Source: Methylacidimicrobium sp. B4 (GTDB lineage Bacteria > Verrucomicrobiota > Verrucomicrobiia > Methylacidiphilales > Methylacidiphilaceae). From it: a stretch of 64,000 bases of DNA. The notes beneath the pieces were generated by a model, which was not told the origin of the DNA, searched no databases, and saw only the letters and a program-made list of their open reading frames with translations. This document shows positions 45,322 through 55,434 of the stretch, piece after piece. The position numbers were made by a program, and so were the translations under genes. The stretch's first letter is position 1; each line of letters begins with the position of its first letter. The stretch is taken from contig NZ_CP066203.1 of assembly GCF_017310545.1 (NCBI RefSeq), forward strand, positions 1,612,001-1,676,000. Reading direction: 5' to 3'.

Positions 45322-45612
45322 CTAAATGACAATAGCTCGACGTTCCATTTTTGAGAATGTCTTTCCGATGCTCTCTATCGCCAGCTTGATTCTATCTGCG
45401 GGTCCGACGTCGATCAGGAGCACATGATCCTCGCCATTCTTGATGAGCTCCCGTAGGCGCGTCTCGAGCTCCGCGCGACGCCGTCGCGTAAGCCGACACT
45501 GGAAAACGGAAAGCTGCAGCCACTCCCCATACCCATGCAGGGCCTTGAAGACGCATCGCCAACGCTTGCGGTTGGAAATGTCGTAGGCCACGATCCACAC
45601 GTGTTCGTCCAT
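45322..45612 (-). CDS. cas2: CRISPR-associated endoribonuclease/integration factor Cas2
   Basis: This 96-residue ferredoxin-fold protein forms the spacer-integration complex with Cas1. VWIVAYDISNRKRWRCVFKAL contains the conserved first strand and Asp, and YGEWLQLSVFQCRL the second half of the signature. It follows the cas1 part by 9 bases and is the last cas gene before the leader and array. It is intact, but its Cas1 partner is frameshifted. Confidence 0.95.
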   Translation of the reverse strand: MDEHVWIVAYDISNRKRWRCVFKALHGYGEWLQLSVFQCRLTRRRRAELETRLRELIKNGEDHVLLIDVGPADRIKLAIESIGKTFSKMERRAIVI

Positions 45613-45621
45613 CGGAAAGCC

Positions 45622-46107
45622 TCAGCGCAGTAGAAAATGGGGATAGCTCGAGAGCTCACCCAGCAGGAAACGGGAGAGCAGCCGCGCCTGCACCAGCAAC
45701 AGACGCCGCATGCTCAGCTGGTAGCCGAAGATGGGGTGTCTGGTCTCCTGGGAGAGCCGGCGCTCAAAGGCTTCGATAAAACGGCGGCGTCCCGCTTGGG
45801 ATAGGGCTGTGCCGGTGACCGCTACGACGAAATCGCTCGGCCCGACCTCGCCGGTATTGACAGCGGAAAGCACGACCGAATCAGCGATGATCGCGCGGAA
45901 CGGCTCCATAAGATCAAGCGCCAGAGCCGGACGGCCGTAGCGCGGCGCGTGATAGAAGCCGCGATAGGGATCAAGACCGACCGAAGCGAGCGCGATCGTC
46001 AAGTGCCGAGTCAAGAGGGCGTAGGCAAGGGAGAGCATCGCATGGATTGGATCCCTTGGCGGTCGGCGATTGCGCGCCTCGAACCGGAAGACCGCCAGCT
46101 CGCCTGC
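45622..46107 (-). pseudogene. cas1: C-terminal part of cas4-cas1, out of frame with its N-terminal part
   Basis: This frame opens at about 46107, after a TAA. It reads [30 protein letters not shown], a perfect continuation of Cas1, then [23 protein letters not shown] with the catalytic His and Asp. Cas1 needs these together with the Glu encoded in the preceding frame. Translation could restart only at ATG 46038, giving 138 residues without that Glu. A one-base loss near 46098-46107 explains the break. Confidence 0.9.
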
Positions 46108-47357
46108 TTATCCTCGGGTGGCTTCCATAGGCTCGCGAAGGCCCGGAAATAGACCGCTGCCGCGTCCCCCTCGATGCCGAGCAACTGCGTGAGCGTTGTC
46201 GCAGCGTCGGCGGACTTGCGCGCGGCCGAGAGCCGGTCGAGAACCGCCTGCCGCTCCTCTGCCGTTCCACGCCAGTTGCGGCGAAGGATCGTCCGCTGGT
46301 TGGCGATCTTTGCCGCGACCAGGTCTTTTGCGAACTTCCGGCAGGCAACCTCCTCAAAGCTCATGCGATCTTGCGCCGTGCGGACCTCGACATTGCGCTG
46401 GCCGATGCCGTGGGCCACACCGCGAAACCACCCGCCATGACTGTGGAAGGTGACGGGAATCTCTCGCTCCAGCAGCGCTGTAAGCGCTGGCGTGATGATC
46501 GATACATTGCCGAAGAGCGCCACATCCGAAATGTCAAGGAAACGCACCACCGTCTGGCCGCTCCCCTCATCGGTAATCTTGAGCGCCTCACCCTCCTTGC
46601 CAATCCGCGCATGCTGGGACTGCACGACGAGGGGGAGAGCCTCGTCGGGGGGAACGGCGATCGGCCGCGGCGCAAGGGAGGAGCCCGAAAGGGTGCGCAC
46701 CTCGTCCGGAAGGCAGACTGTCACAAGCGCACAGCGTGGGCATTTTGGGCTGTCCTCGAGGGGAGGGGGAATGCGATGCTCCAAGACCGTCCGGCGCAGC
46801 TCCTTCACCGCGCTTCGTGCGGCCAGGCGCAGCGAATCCTCGAGCGCAACGCGCACCCGTTCCCGGCTCTCGGCGTAGTAGATGACGCCCTCTTTGACGC
46901 GGTAGCCATGCTCTTCCAGCAGCAGGGCTTGAAGGCAGATCTGGATTCGCTCCGGTTCGTAAGCTCCCTGCCCTACATGCGGGCGCTTGCCCCGCTTGTA
47001 ATCAACCGGTACGGTAAACCCATCCTCTGCCTCGGCGAGGTCGAGCTTCGCGATGACGCCCAGCTCCGTCGACGAAAGCAACAGCGAGCGAGTGACGATT
47101 CTCTCGCCCCCTGTTGCTTGATCGCCTTCGAGGGCCTGCGGGGCTGGTAGCGGCGCATTGGCGCTGTCCACGCGCGCGTGAGCACGGTGGCCTTCGACCG
47201 TATCGGCTGTTTCCGCCCACTCGCCTTGCGCCCACATCAAGTAGGCGAGCCGGGGACAATACACGAACTCGTTTACCATGCGCGCAGGGATGAGCGGCAT
47301 ATCGCCGCTCACCGGAGGCGCGGAGAGGGGGGATTCAGGTTGTGTGTCGGAGCTCAC
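46011..47357 (-). pseudogene. cas4-cas1: Cas4-Cas1 fusion, N-terminal part (frameshifted)
   Basis: This is the Cas4 nuclease domain fused to the start of Cas1, as is typical of type I-G. Cas4 features are FVYCPRLAYL with the first Fe-S cysteine, KLDLAEAED and VDYKRGKRPH (nuclease Asp and Lys), and CPRCALVTVC with the last three cysteines. Cas1 begins near PLVVQSQHARIGKEGEALKI and includes GIEGDAAAVYFRAFASL with the first metal ligand. After KPPEDK the frame is wrong and ends with ~35 unrelated residues. GTG 47357 overlaps the csb2 stop (GTGA). Repairing one base restores about 578 residues ending at 45622. Confidence 0.93.
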
Positions 47358-48871
47358 GTGGCACTTGGCGAAAACAGTCCAAGTCCAAAGCTGCTCGAAT
47401 GTCCCAACCGAATCGGCCCAACCAGTGGATTTTTGAACGCGATCCGGAGCCAGTAGCCGCGGCGGCCGCCATGAAATGACCGTTGACCGGCGTGCCGCCG
47501 TGGCAGATGTACGGCCACCCATGTCGGAGGCGCGATTTCCTCAACAGATAGAAGCTCGGTGTCTGACAAGTAGCCACGAGCGGCAAGCTCACGACGAATT
47601 TGATTTCCTATCGTCTCCGATTCCCGGACCTTTCCTCGGCGCAAATTGTGGCGAGGTGGAACATAAGGCGTGAGGGTTTCCCAAATCGACCTTGGCGCTC
47701 CGTCAAATCCCGGCGGTGGTGGCACTGCGGTGTCGAGTGGAACAAGCTTGATCTTCCACAAATCCGCTTCCGGTCCGATGGCCGCCCACGACAGTTCTTG
47801 TGCAGCAGCCTCAAGGATCGCATTCTCCTCCTCTTCATCGAAGGGCCTGGAGCCTCTCCAGACAAGAAGGCGTGTCGGGACACCACCTTCCCACCAAAGG
47901 AGAAACTCAGCATGCCGTCTTGGCCCCCGCAGGGGTTCGCCTCGCGAGTCCTTGCCGGTCATCTCCGCGATCGCTTCGCGAATCTCCACGGGCGTTTCGC
48001 TCCATTTCTTAGCAGTATTGTTTGTTCGTGAGCGGATAAGGTTGCGGAGCACGGCAGCACGAAATCGATCCGTCAACCGAACAGTTGCGCGCGCTTCCGG
48101 CCGTACCGCCCAGCCGAGCGCAAACTGAATGAGCTGCCTGTGGGAGCGCTTGGGCGTACAGCGGGGCTCGCAAGCGGAAGGTCGCTGCGGTCTTTCCGTA
48201 TAGAATAGGCGCGCGCCTTGCGGGACGTTGCGCGCGGCGACTTCCTCTTCAGTAACTCGCTCGATGTCGGCTCGAGGTTCATCCGGAGTTGCCTCCGAGT
48301 CTGGGGCGAGCACCGGCACCTGGTTTTTGGATGTCCTTTCTTTCAATAGGTTCACGTTTGGCGACTTAGATGTGTGATCGATGCGGCTTAAGCTTGTCAG
48401 TGACTCAGCGCGCCCGAAATAGACGATCCGTTGCAGGCATTGATCGAGAACGCGCGCAAGATCATCGGTCCAGTCATCTCCTTCAATGAACCAGAGCAAC
48501 TCTTTGTCGGGTGAAACGCACCAAGCATTGTCCTGGATAAGGCTGGTCACGTAAGACCTGATCCCGAGGGGGGGGCGATCAGGCTGAACTGGATGGTATT
48601 GGCGAAGACTGAAGGACTGACGAGCCTGCTCCGGCAGATAAAAACGGTATTCACTCTTGCACAAGGCCCGGACGAGTCTGTTCAGTTCACCCTCGGGCGC
48701 AGCGTCGGTTGTCTCGCGGCGCCATTGATGCCAGCGCGCGACAACAGCGCGGATCAAACGCCAAGGACTCGGAGGCCATTCGCCAGAGACCTCTTTGTCA
48801 AAGGCATTCGTCTTCCAAAACGTCGCGTGGAAACGCCCTAAAGGAAACGACTGGCGCAGGATTAACCGCAT
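47354..48871 (-). CDS. csb2: Type I-G CRISPR protein Csb2 (Cas5-Cas6 fusion, GSU0054 family)
   Basis: Csb2 combines the Cas5 role at the crRNA 5' end with Cas6-type processing of the precursor. The 505-residue protein begins with the family signature GRFHATFWKTNAFDKEVSGE, then WPPSPWRLIRAVVARW. Its second half carries SHRQLIQFALGWAV and ends with the RAMP-like glycine-rich GPIRLGHSSSFGLGLF. It lies 3 bases after csb1 and overlaps cas4-cas1 by 4. No separate cas6 is present, consistent with the fused role. Confidence 0.92.
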   Translation of the reverse strand: MRLILRQSFPLGRFHATFWKTNAFDKEVSGEWPPSPWRLIRAVVARWHQWRRETTDAAPEGELNRLVRALCKSEYRFYLPEQARQSFSLRQYHPVQPDRPPLGIRSYVTSLIQDNAWCVSPDKELLWFIEGDDWTDDLARVLDQCLQRIVYFGRAESLTSLSRIDHTSKSPNVNLLKERTSKNQVPVLAPDSEATPDEPRADIERVTEEEVAARNVPQGARLFYTERPQRPSACEPRCTPKRSHRQLIQFALGWAVRPEARATVRLTDRFRAAVLRNLIRSRTNNTAKKWSETPVEIREAIAEMTGKDSRGEPLRGPRRHAEFLLWWEGGVPTRLLVWRGSRPFDEEEENAILEAAAQELSWAAIGPEADLWKIKLVPLDTAVPPPPGFDGAPRSIWETLTPYVPPRHNLRRGKVRESETIGNQIRRELAARGYLSDTELLSVEEIAPPTWVAVHLPRRHAGQRSFHGGRRGYWLRIAFKNPLVGPIRLGHSSSFGLGLFSPSAT

Positions 48872-48874
48872 TGC

Positions 48875-50155
48875 TCAATCGCCCTCACTCTCGTCATTGT
48901 GAGCTTCGTTGCCCTCGTCGTCTTCGGCGGTAGCGCCCACCGCAGGCTTGGCCGCATTCTCTTCCTTTTCCTCACGGTAGATGTCGTCTCGCTTCCAGAA
49001 CACGTCCGTAATGATCGGAGCCTTATCGCCCTCCTCTCTGAACGCAGCACTCTGGATTGCCTGCTTGATGTCTACTTCCAGTTTGACATGCGGCGAGTAG
49101 TCATTGTTGGGATGCCCGAGCTTGAGACCAACGAGCTCTAGATGACATCCCGAACGGTATCGGAACGGTGCCTTGAGCAATCGGTCGATCTTCCAAAGCG
49201 CCAGAGCAGCGAGAAACTCCTTCTGCTTTTCAGACAAGCCCAATAATCTGCCCATCGTTTCCGAGCGGCCGAACGAGCGCAAGAGCGCCAGGTCGAGAAT
49301 GAAAGTTGCCCGGATTTCGCGGGCGGTGACGTCATCCACGGCGAAGATCGGCTGGCCCGACTTCGTCCGACCGAGTCGGTCGAACTTGACCCCTGAGCGA
49401 TCGACGCGAGCAGCGCCGAATGCCTCAAGATGCGCGGTCAGGAAGCGGGCGATCCGGATCTGCCACTGCGGAAATAGAACCCCGTGGACGAGCGCATTCG
49501 GATCGTAGCGAAATATCGTTTGAAAGACGTTCCACCATTTCTCCGAGGGCGGATGGGCTTTCTTGTCGTTCGGGAGAACGATGCCAAATTCCTTAACAAG
49601 GAAATCTAGGAATGGCTGCGGCTGATCTTCCTCTTCTATCGTTTTGCCGGTGGCCTTGCCCTTTTTCTTCGACTTGACTCGTTTGGTGGCCAGTTCGCCG
49701 TTAGCATGGAGGAATTGACCTTCGAGGAAATATGTCGAGGCAAGCCGGTGACCTTCCGTCAAGCTCGTGACCACAACCTCACGCCGATCTTCCGGCAGCG
49801 CCCCGTTCACCTCCTCGCCAGTCACGCAGCGTACGTAAGGCATGCCCGCAAGCTCTTCGACGAGTTCATAATCATGCTCGCCGCGCAGGCACACCGATTC
49901 TAGGTGGTTCGCCATGCTGGCGGAGCTATCGACGATGCAGACATTTTCAACGTGACCGTCGCTTCGCAGCGCCTTGTAGATGACGTGTCCGATCTCAGGA
50001 AATCCGGCGGGCTGGAATCGGTCGCTGGCGACAGGGGCCAACGTCGCGCTCAGCACCAGCGGCCTACCTTTTAAGATCTTCTTGTTGAGATCGCTTTGAG
50101 GATTCACCAAGTCGGCTGGCGTTAGGACAAGTGGCTGAGTCTGGGTTTCAGGCAT
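48875..50155 (-). CDS. csb1: Type I-G CRISPR protein Csb1 (Cas7, GSU0053 family)
   Basis: Csb1 is the backbone subunit that coats the crRNA spacer in the interference complex. Start ATG 50155 (MPETQTQPLVLTPADLV) gives 426 residues; it overlaps the csx17 end by 8 bases. LNKKILKGRPLVLSATLAPV, ENVCIVDSSASMANHLESVC and FDRLGRTKSGQPIFAVDDVTAREI fit the family. The C-terminal 35 residues are acidic and low complexity. Confidence 0.92.
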   Translation of the reverse strand: MPETQTQPLVLTPADLVNPQSDLNKKILKGRPLVLSATLAPVASDRFQPAGFPEIGHVIYKALRSDGHVENVCIVDSSASMANHLESVCLRGEHDYELVEELAGMPYVRCVTGEEVNGALPEDRREVVVTSLTEGHRLASTYFLEGQFLHANGELATKRVKSKKKGKATGKTIEEEDQPQPFLDFLVKEFGIVLPNDKKAHPPSEKWWNVFQTIFRYDPNALVHGVLFPQWQIRIARFLTAHLEAFGAARVDRSGVKFDRLGRTKSGQPIFAVDDVTAREIRATFILDLALLRSFGRSETMGRLLGLSEKQKEFLAALALWKIDRLLKAPFRYRSGCHLELVGLKLGHPNNDYSPHVKLEVDIKQAIQSAAFREEGDKAPIITDVFWKRDDIYREEKEENAAKPAVGATAEDDEGNEAHNDESEGD

Positions 50156-52382
50156 AAGGGACCTTCGAGAGTTGGCGTTGCGGGCGCCGCCACCGCCAGA
50201 AAAGGGCGGAGCGATCGGCATGGGAAATGGAAAACAAGAAGGCGGCCAGCAGGCGCTCGGGGTCTTCGGCGGCAAACGGCGCGTCAGTCCGCACAAGAGG
50301 GGCACGCGCCATCGCGTAGCGAGAACGAGCTACCTCAACCGCTCGCTCGATATCCCTACTACGGATCAGCGCCGCGATGCGCCGTGCGGCCGCAGGCGTA
50401 CGTGCGCCGCTTTGTGGGTCGAGAAGATCAGGTCTCTCATCAAGGTCCTCGTCGAAAAGCGGCCTCAGATCGAAGAGCGGATGAAGGAGGCCGTAGAGCG
50501 CCAATAGGGGATCCACTGAGGGCTGCGCGTTGTTCTTGAGCCGAGGAGCGGGGTTGCGCGGTGGATGGGACCAGTCGAATAGCGCAAGACGAGAGATCCA
50601 GCGCGTCAGCAATGCTTCATCGATCTTGCCGTCGAGCCAGTCTCTGACGTCGACCAAGCGGGCGGCTATCAGCGTGGGAGTGGTTGAACCTTTTCTCTCT
50701 CGCTCGTTCTCCCAATCAAGCAAGCGACGCTCCAGGACCGCGCCGAGGTTTTGCGTGAGCGAACCGATGCGCCATACCCAGCGTGCCGGCTCTCTCCGCG
50801 GATGAAAGTAGGGGGAATCCTTTCTTGGCCGTCCGTCGTCAGCCTGGTTCGCCCATTTCACTCCAAAGCGGTATAGCGCAAAGGGATAGTCGCGAGGGAA
50901 GGCCGAGACCAACGATCGGGCGAGGCGGAGCTCGGGCGTTTCGTCGCCGAGCGGCAGCCAAGCGACCGGCAGTGGCCGCCAGGTCACCTTTTTTTCGCGA
51001 AATGATCGATTTGCATCCACCCGGTCAAGCGCTTGCACCGCAGCGTCGAGCAGAGCGGCAGCCGCTTCGGGATCATCCGGCGCACTAGATGCATCGATCA
51101 GAGCGCGTTCCATTGGCCCGCGAAGGCCAACGAAGCGCCGCCGGCTCCCTTCTTCGTCTCGGGGTAGGCTTTCCAACAGCTGGAGCATCCGCTCGAATGC
51201 CTCGGATCGCTCATATGCCTCGGATCGCTCATATGCCGCGGATCGCTTATCGGACGAGTCCGGCGGAACCGTTATCGCACCGAGATAGCGGGGCTCGAAG
51301 GTTTTTTTGCTTGTGGTCTTGCCCAACGCGAAGCGACGGAACTCGCTGACCCCCGCATCCACCCCGCGCCGCGTAATGGCTGCGGCGAAGGCAGCGGGCG
51401 TGACGGCACCACGCCCGCCGATCTCGGCTCGGCCCCGAGCGAACAAAGCGGCGACTTCGGGCACTGTCATGGGCCGGGACCAGAGCGGAGCCCAAACTTC
51501 TCCCTTGTCGCGACCGGCTTCTCCCGCCGTTTCTGGGGCGGCTGCCGCGATGACGAACGGAAAGGCACCGATGGAGCGGGTGCGCGCACCCAGCCGACGT
51601 GAGGCGCTGCCAGCAAAAAACGCTAGCCCCTCGCATGCCAGCACCATTGCCCAAGGAGAGATGCCGCCCTCGCGGAATGGGCCCTGCCCGTTGTTATAGA
51701 GCTTGTTCCCCTCGCTGAACCATGAGGCAGCATTCAGTGACCGCCCTTTGCTTTTCTTGCTCGAATGACCGTTGGAATTGAGAGACGCTTTACCGACAGG
51801 CCAGCGGATTGGCCTGTCGTAGAGGAGGTCCTTCAAGTGGTCCATCTTTTGAGCGCGATCCGGTCCCTTCTCCGTCTTTTGCGCGAGCAGTTCTTTTGCC
51901 AGATTACAGCCATCCGAGAAGTCTCGCCGTCCCGCGTTGCCGCCAGATCCAAGCAAGGGATTGAAACGACCGTGAACCGCCGGCGCTATGTGAGCCGCAA
52001 AGAGCTCCAACTGTTCCTCCTCTGCTGTCGATTGCCAAAGAAGCAATGAATGATCGAACGACGAATCCTCGCGGTCCTTATCTTGCGACTGGTCGTATTC
52101 CTTCTTTTGTTTCTTGCCTTCGTCCCGATCCCTGTTCCAATCGCGCTTGTAGGGCGTCCAGGCTTTTTCATCGGCGATCTTCATCAGGGCCTCTGCGAGC
52201 TCCTCACCGCCTTTGGGGCCGCCGACGATATAAAGCACCCCGTCCCGCCATGCTGCGCGCACTTGCGGCCACTGCCCGGAGAGGACTCGCAACAATCCAA
52301 GCGCAGCAAGATAGCCACCAAGGCTGGTTGGGCGCAGCCCCGGAAGGGCAATAGCCGGTAAGACCAGTCGGTTTGTGCTCAT
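50148..52382 (-). CDS. csx17: Type I-G CRISPR large subunit Csx17 (Cas8-type)
   Basis: This is the large subunit of the type I-G effector, expected to recognise the PAM and recruit Cas3. ATG 52382 overlaps the cas3 stop (ATGA) and gives 744 residues. The family start is recognisable as LPGLRPTSLGGYLAALGLLRVL. HGRFNPLLGSGGNAGRRDFSDG and PWAMVLACEGLAFFAGSASRR are further conserved blocks. It contains a short in-frame repeat of Ala-Tyr-Glu-Arg-Ser-Glu units near residue 390. The neighbours and order support the assignment. Confidence 0.91.
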   Translation of the reverse strand: MSTNRLVLPAIALPGLRPTSLGGYLAALGLLRVLSGQWPQVRAAWRDGVLYIVGGPKGGEELAEALMKIADEKAWTPYKRDWNRDRDEGKKQKKEYDQSQDKDREDSSFDHSLLLWQSTAEEEQLELFAAHIAPAVHGRFNPLLGSGGNAGRRDFSDGCNLAKELLAQKTEKGPDRAQKMDHLKDLLYDRPIRWPVGKASLNSNGHSSKKSKGRSLNAASWFSEGNKLYNNGQGPFREGGISPWAMVLACEGLAFFAGSASRRLGARTRSIGAFPFVIAAAAPETAGEAGRDKGEVWAPLWSRPMTVPEVAALFARGRAEIGGRGAVTPAAFAAAITRRGVDAGVSEFRRFALGKTTSKKTFEPRYLGAITVPPDSSDKRSAAYERSEAYERSEAFERMLQLLESLPRDEEGSRRRFVGLRGPMERALIDASSAPDDPEAAAALLDAAVQALDRVDANRSFREKKVTWRPLPVAWLPLGDETPELRLARSLVSAFPRDYPFALYRFGVKWANQADDGRPRKDSPYFHPRREPARWVWRIGSLTQNLGAVLERRLLDWENERERKGSTTPTLIAARLVDVRDWLDGKIDEALLTRWISRLALFDWSHPPRNPAPRLKNNAQPSVDPLLALYGLLHPLFDLRPLFDEDLDERPDLLDPQSGARTPAAARRIAALIRSRDIERAVEVARSRYAMARAPLVRTDAPFAAEDPERLLAAFLFSISHADRSALFWRWRRPQRQLSKVPYA

Positions 52383-55204
52383 CCGCCATCTCCCGGCCGA
52401 ATGATCTGAGATGCGCGCTTGCTCGCACGCCAGTCGGCAACGCGAACGAGCGCCTCGAGCCACGCGAGCGCGAAAGGACCGAACGCACGTGGTTCGTCCT
52501 TGGGAACGGATCCAGTCCAAGCTGCGTCCGCTTCGCCGCGCCACGGGCCAAGCAGGTCGGCGACGATGCCGGTCCATCCAGGGCCGATCATCTCAAAGCC
52601 CTCGTCGGTCCATTCGCCCGCCGCGCCGTCAAAAGCTATCGAAAAGTCCATTGGCCACTCCCGGCCATCGTATTCGAGTGCTTTGCGCTTTCGATCGACT
52701 CCAAATACGTCGTCGCCCTTGCCCGAAAGAGATCTCAGGACGGTGCGAACCTTGCCGTGGTGTGCTGCGGCGAGATAGACACTCAGGGCGGGATAAGGTG
52801 CTGGGTTCGAGATCCGGTATTGGTGCCACAGGGCGAGGGCAGACGCGGCCTCGTGTCGCATCCCAGTACCTTCTGGGCCCGGACGAAAAGCACGGTATCC
52901 CGCACGGCGGACGCCCGGCAGGGCTCGAATGCTTGCAAGGACGTCGTAAGACTTGCTAGCAAGAGCCCAGCAGAGGCAAATGCCGCTCTCATCGTCCAGG
53001 AGTTCGTCGGGTAAGGCCTCGGCTCCCTGAAGCTTCGCCTCCACCGCGCCTCGCACGGTGCTCACATCATCCTTGGAAGCCTTGACGCGCAAGACGGTCG
53101 GAAACTTCGCCACTGCATCGTGGTCAAGTGGGCCGCCCTTGGGTACTGCTCCTTGCCAATCCGGGTGCGCCTTGCCAAGGTCATGATTCCCTGTGGCTTC
53201 GACAACGGCTTTTCGAATCGGGCCTTCCAGATGAAGCCCATCGCATAGGTTTTCGGCTTCGCGCCGTGCATCGGCGTGGTGCGATGGTAAGCTTGACCAG
53301 TAGCCTGCTTCCGCGCGCCGGTCCTCACGCAAGGCGCGCCCAGGACCCGGCTGTGGCAAGTCGCTCAGCCGGTGCTCGGGTTCACCCGTCCACCCAAGCT
53401 CCCGGCTGTAGCCACCGAGATTGCCCCGGAGCATCACAATCATGCCCGGTTTTATGTTCTGCGGACGAACGGGTGACCACGACTCCTCCTCATCGTTCCA
53501 AAGCCAGGCCTCTTCATCCGCGGTCTTGAGGAATTTCTGCAATGACCAGTGCGCGACCGGGCAAGTCTCAGCATTGAGATCAAGCGGCGGGCCATCAAGG
53601 TCGCCACCCGACTGTGGCCCCCGATCATCCCAGTCTCGCCAAAACACGGTCACGTCAGCGTCGGGATCCGTGCCGCGCACGAACCGGCTCACATCCGTGA
53701 AGCCCCCGTACGGATCTGGCTCTGTCGAGAACAGGGCATGCATGTCGAAAGCCCGCGGGCAGGGTTCAGGCGGAATCGCAATCGCTTTCTTGATCGCCTC
53801 GGGAGCATCCCGCTCAAGTTCTTCGAGCGCTTCGCACGCCTTCTTCCCCCTCGCCTGCGATCGCGGCGCGAACTCCTCAAGCAGCGACCATGCCCGATCC
53901 AGGTCCGCCTTCCGATAAGGTCCGACCCACTCTTCGTTCTTGAACTTCTTTTCCGGTGTCAGCTTCCAAACAACCGCGCAAGCTTCATTGTCCTTGCCGT
54001 CACGATTGAGACGGCCAAGACGCTGGATTAGCGGAGCCCAGGGGGCGTGTTCGGTCCATAGACGATGGGCCGAGATATCGAGGCCTGCTTCGACGACCTG
54101 CGTGCTCACGCAGATTAGCCCTAAATGATCTTCGACGCGACCGGCTGAACAAGCGCTCCGTCGGGCTTCAAAGTCCAGCAACGCCTGCTCGTGGCAACGA
54201 CGATCGCATGCCCGAAAGCGCGACGTGATGAGAATCTTCTTCATCGTTTTGCACACTTCCAGCTTCTGAAAGACCCTTTGCGCCGTCTCTACTGTGTTGC
54301 AGACGATGAGCGTCAGCGTACCAGGTACGTGCTTGTCTCGTGCTTCCAAAGCGATCTGCTCTGGAACGCTTTTGGCGTTACCGCCTTGCTTTGGCTTGTG
54401 GATTTCGGTCTTCCGGCAGGCCGACCGACGCCGCTTGAACTCCTCGCTCGCGTCGTCGAAGTCTAGATGAAAAGCCTCGACTTTATCGCAGCCATCGCGC
54501 TTTCGGTCAGTCGTTTGGAGGAACTCCTGGCCCATCGTTGCGCTCATCCAGGTTGTCCGACAGGGCTTTAGACAGGGCTTTGATGAGGGGAAGCGCTTTT
54601 GCCGCATCCAATCCAGTTGAGCCGTAGTCCAGAGACCAGGCCCCATGAGCTGCACCTCGTCGATGATCCAACGGCAATCCTGATTGAGAAGGCCGAAGTG
54701 CACAGGCCAATCAAAGCGGCTCACCCCATAACCTCGGTTCAATGCGCGGGACAAAAGCATGTCCTGCGTACCCACAAGCACCCAGGAACGATCCGGCATC
54801 GAAGTCCAAGTGTCGTCGGCTTCCCCACCGATGAGCTGATAGACGGGAATATCGCACCATCCGTTCTGTCCTTGCAGCTTCTTAAAATATCCTTCGAGTC
54901 GCGTGGTCGTTTGCCGGACGAGGCTCCGCATCGGAAGGCAATAAATGAGATGAAGCGGTTCGCAATCCCCAGCCACGGAGCGGCGCCACGCCCACGCGAG
55001 TACGCTTCCTTCGGTCTTTCCCAATCCGGTTGGGACCGGCAGTATCTCTGGGAGTCCTTCTTTTCTGAGAGCAACGCAAATTTGCCATCGGTATGGGGGG
55101 AAACCCGTTGCGGATTGGAAGAAATGAACGAACTCCTGCTCCCTCGCAAAAAGAGAGTTCCCGAGATCCGATTCTCCCGAAAGCCCGCTATCCTCGGTGC
55201 TCAT
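52379..55204 (-). CDS. cas3: CRISPR-associated helicase-nuclease Cas3 (type I-G, C-terminal HD)
   Basis: Cas3 unwinds and degrades target DNA after Cascade binding. The helicase comes first: VPTGLGKTEGSVLAWAWRR (Walker A), WIIDEVQLMGPGL (DEVQ box), WMSATMGQEF (motif III) and CVSTQVVEAGLDISAHRLW with QRLGRLNRDG (motifs V/VI). The HD nuclease is at the C-terminal side, GNHDLGKAHPDWQGAV, the permuted order typical of type I-U/G Cas3. ATG 55204 gives 941 residues; GTG 55216 is an alternative. It is the first gene of the cas operon, with short overlaps to the following genes. Confidence 0.94.
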   Translation of the reverse strand: MSTEDSGLSGESDLGNSLFAREQEFVHFFQSATGFPPYRWQICVALRKEGLPEILPVPTGLGKTEGSVLAWAWRRSVAGDCEPLHLIYCLPMRSLVRQTTTRLEGYFKKLQGQNGWCDIPVYQLIGGEADDTWTSMPDRSWVLVGTQDMLLSRALNRGYGVSRFDWPVHFGLLNQDCRWIIDEVQLMGPGLWTTAQLDWMRQKRFPSSKPCLKPCRTTWMSATMGQEFLQTTDRKRDGCDKVEAFHLDFDDASEEFKRRRSACRKTEIHKPKQGGNAKSVPEQIALEARDKHVPGTLTLIVCNTVETAQRVFQKLEVCKTMKKILITSRFRACDRRCHEQALLDFEARRSACSAGRVEDHLGLICVSTQVVEAGLDISAHRLWTEHAPWAPLIQRLGRLNRDGKDNEACAVVWKLTPEKKFKNEEWVGPYRKADLDRAWSLLEEFAPRSQARGKKACEALEELERDAPEAIKKAIAIPPEPCPRAFDMHALFSTEPDPYGGFTDVSRFVRGTDPDADVTVFWRDWDDRGPQSGGDLDGPPLDLNAETCPVAHWSLQKFLKTADEEAWLWNDEEESWSPVRPQNIKPGMIVMLRGNLGGYSRELGWTGEPEHRLSDLPQPGPGRALREDRRAEAGYWSSLPSHHADARREAENLCDGLHLEGPIRKAVVEATGNHDLGKAHPDWQGAVPKGGPLDHDAVAKFPTVLRVKASKDDVSTVRGAVEAKLQGAEALPDELLDDESGICLCWALASKSYDVLASIRALPGVRRAGYRAFRPGPEGTGMRHEAASALALWHQYRISNPAPYPALSVYLAAAHHGKVRTVLRSLSGKGDDVFGVDRKRKALEYDGREWPMDFSIAFDGAAGEWTDEGFEMIGPGWTGIVADLLGPWRGEADAAWTGSVPKDEPRAFGPFALAWLEALVRVADWRASKRASQIIRPGDGG

Positions 55205-55434
55205 GCTAGCCCACACCGAAACAGCGGTACGGAAGCCTCATTGTCCCTTTCCAACCCCATCGCCATGGGCCCGCTCTGACTTCCCCTCATCCGGTCGCCG
55301 CTCGAGGTGCCTGTCGATTGGAACTACGTAGTAGCCACATTTCGGGTGCAACTCAAGGCCTATGGCATATCTCGAGCAACCACGGTCAAGGCGCGAGACG
55401 AGCAGCGGAAATCATGCATTTCGGGGTATGAGAA
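55205..55434. other. Upstream region of the cas operon
   Basis: About 230 bases before cas3 on the minus strand, where the cas promoter must lie. A 10-base palindrome, ACTACGTAGT, is at 55322-55331. No convincing -35/-10 pair is seen, and the region ends at a degenerate IS copy. Confidence 0.35.

Noticed and set aside
46090-46110. Programmed ribosomal frameshift in cas4-cas1
   Set aside because: No slippery heptamer, poly-A or downstream structure is evident; a mutation or sequencing error explains it more simply.
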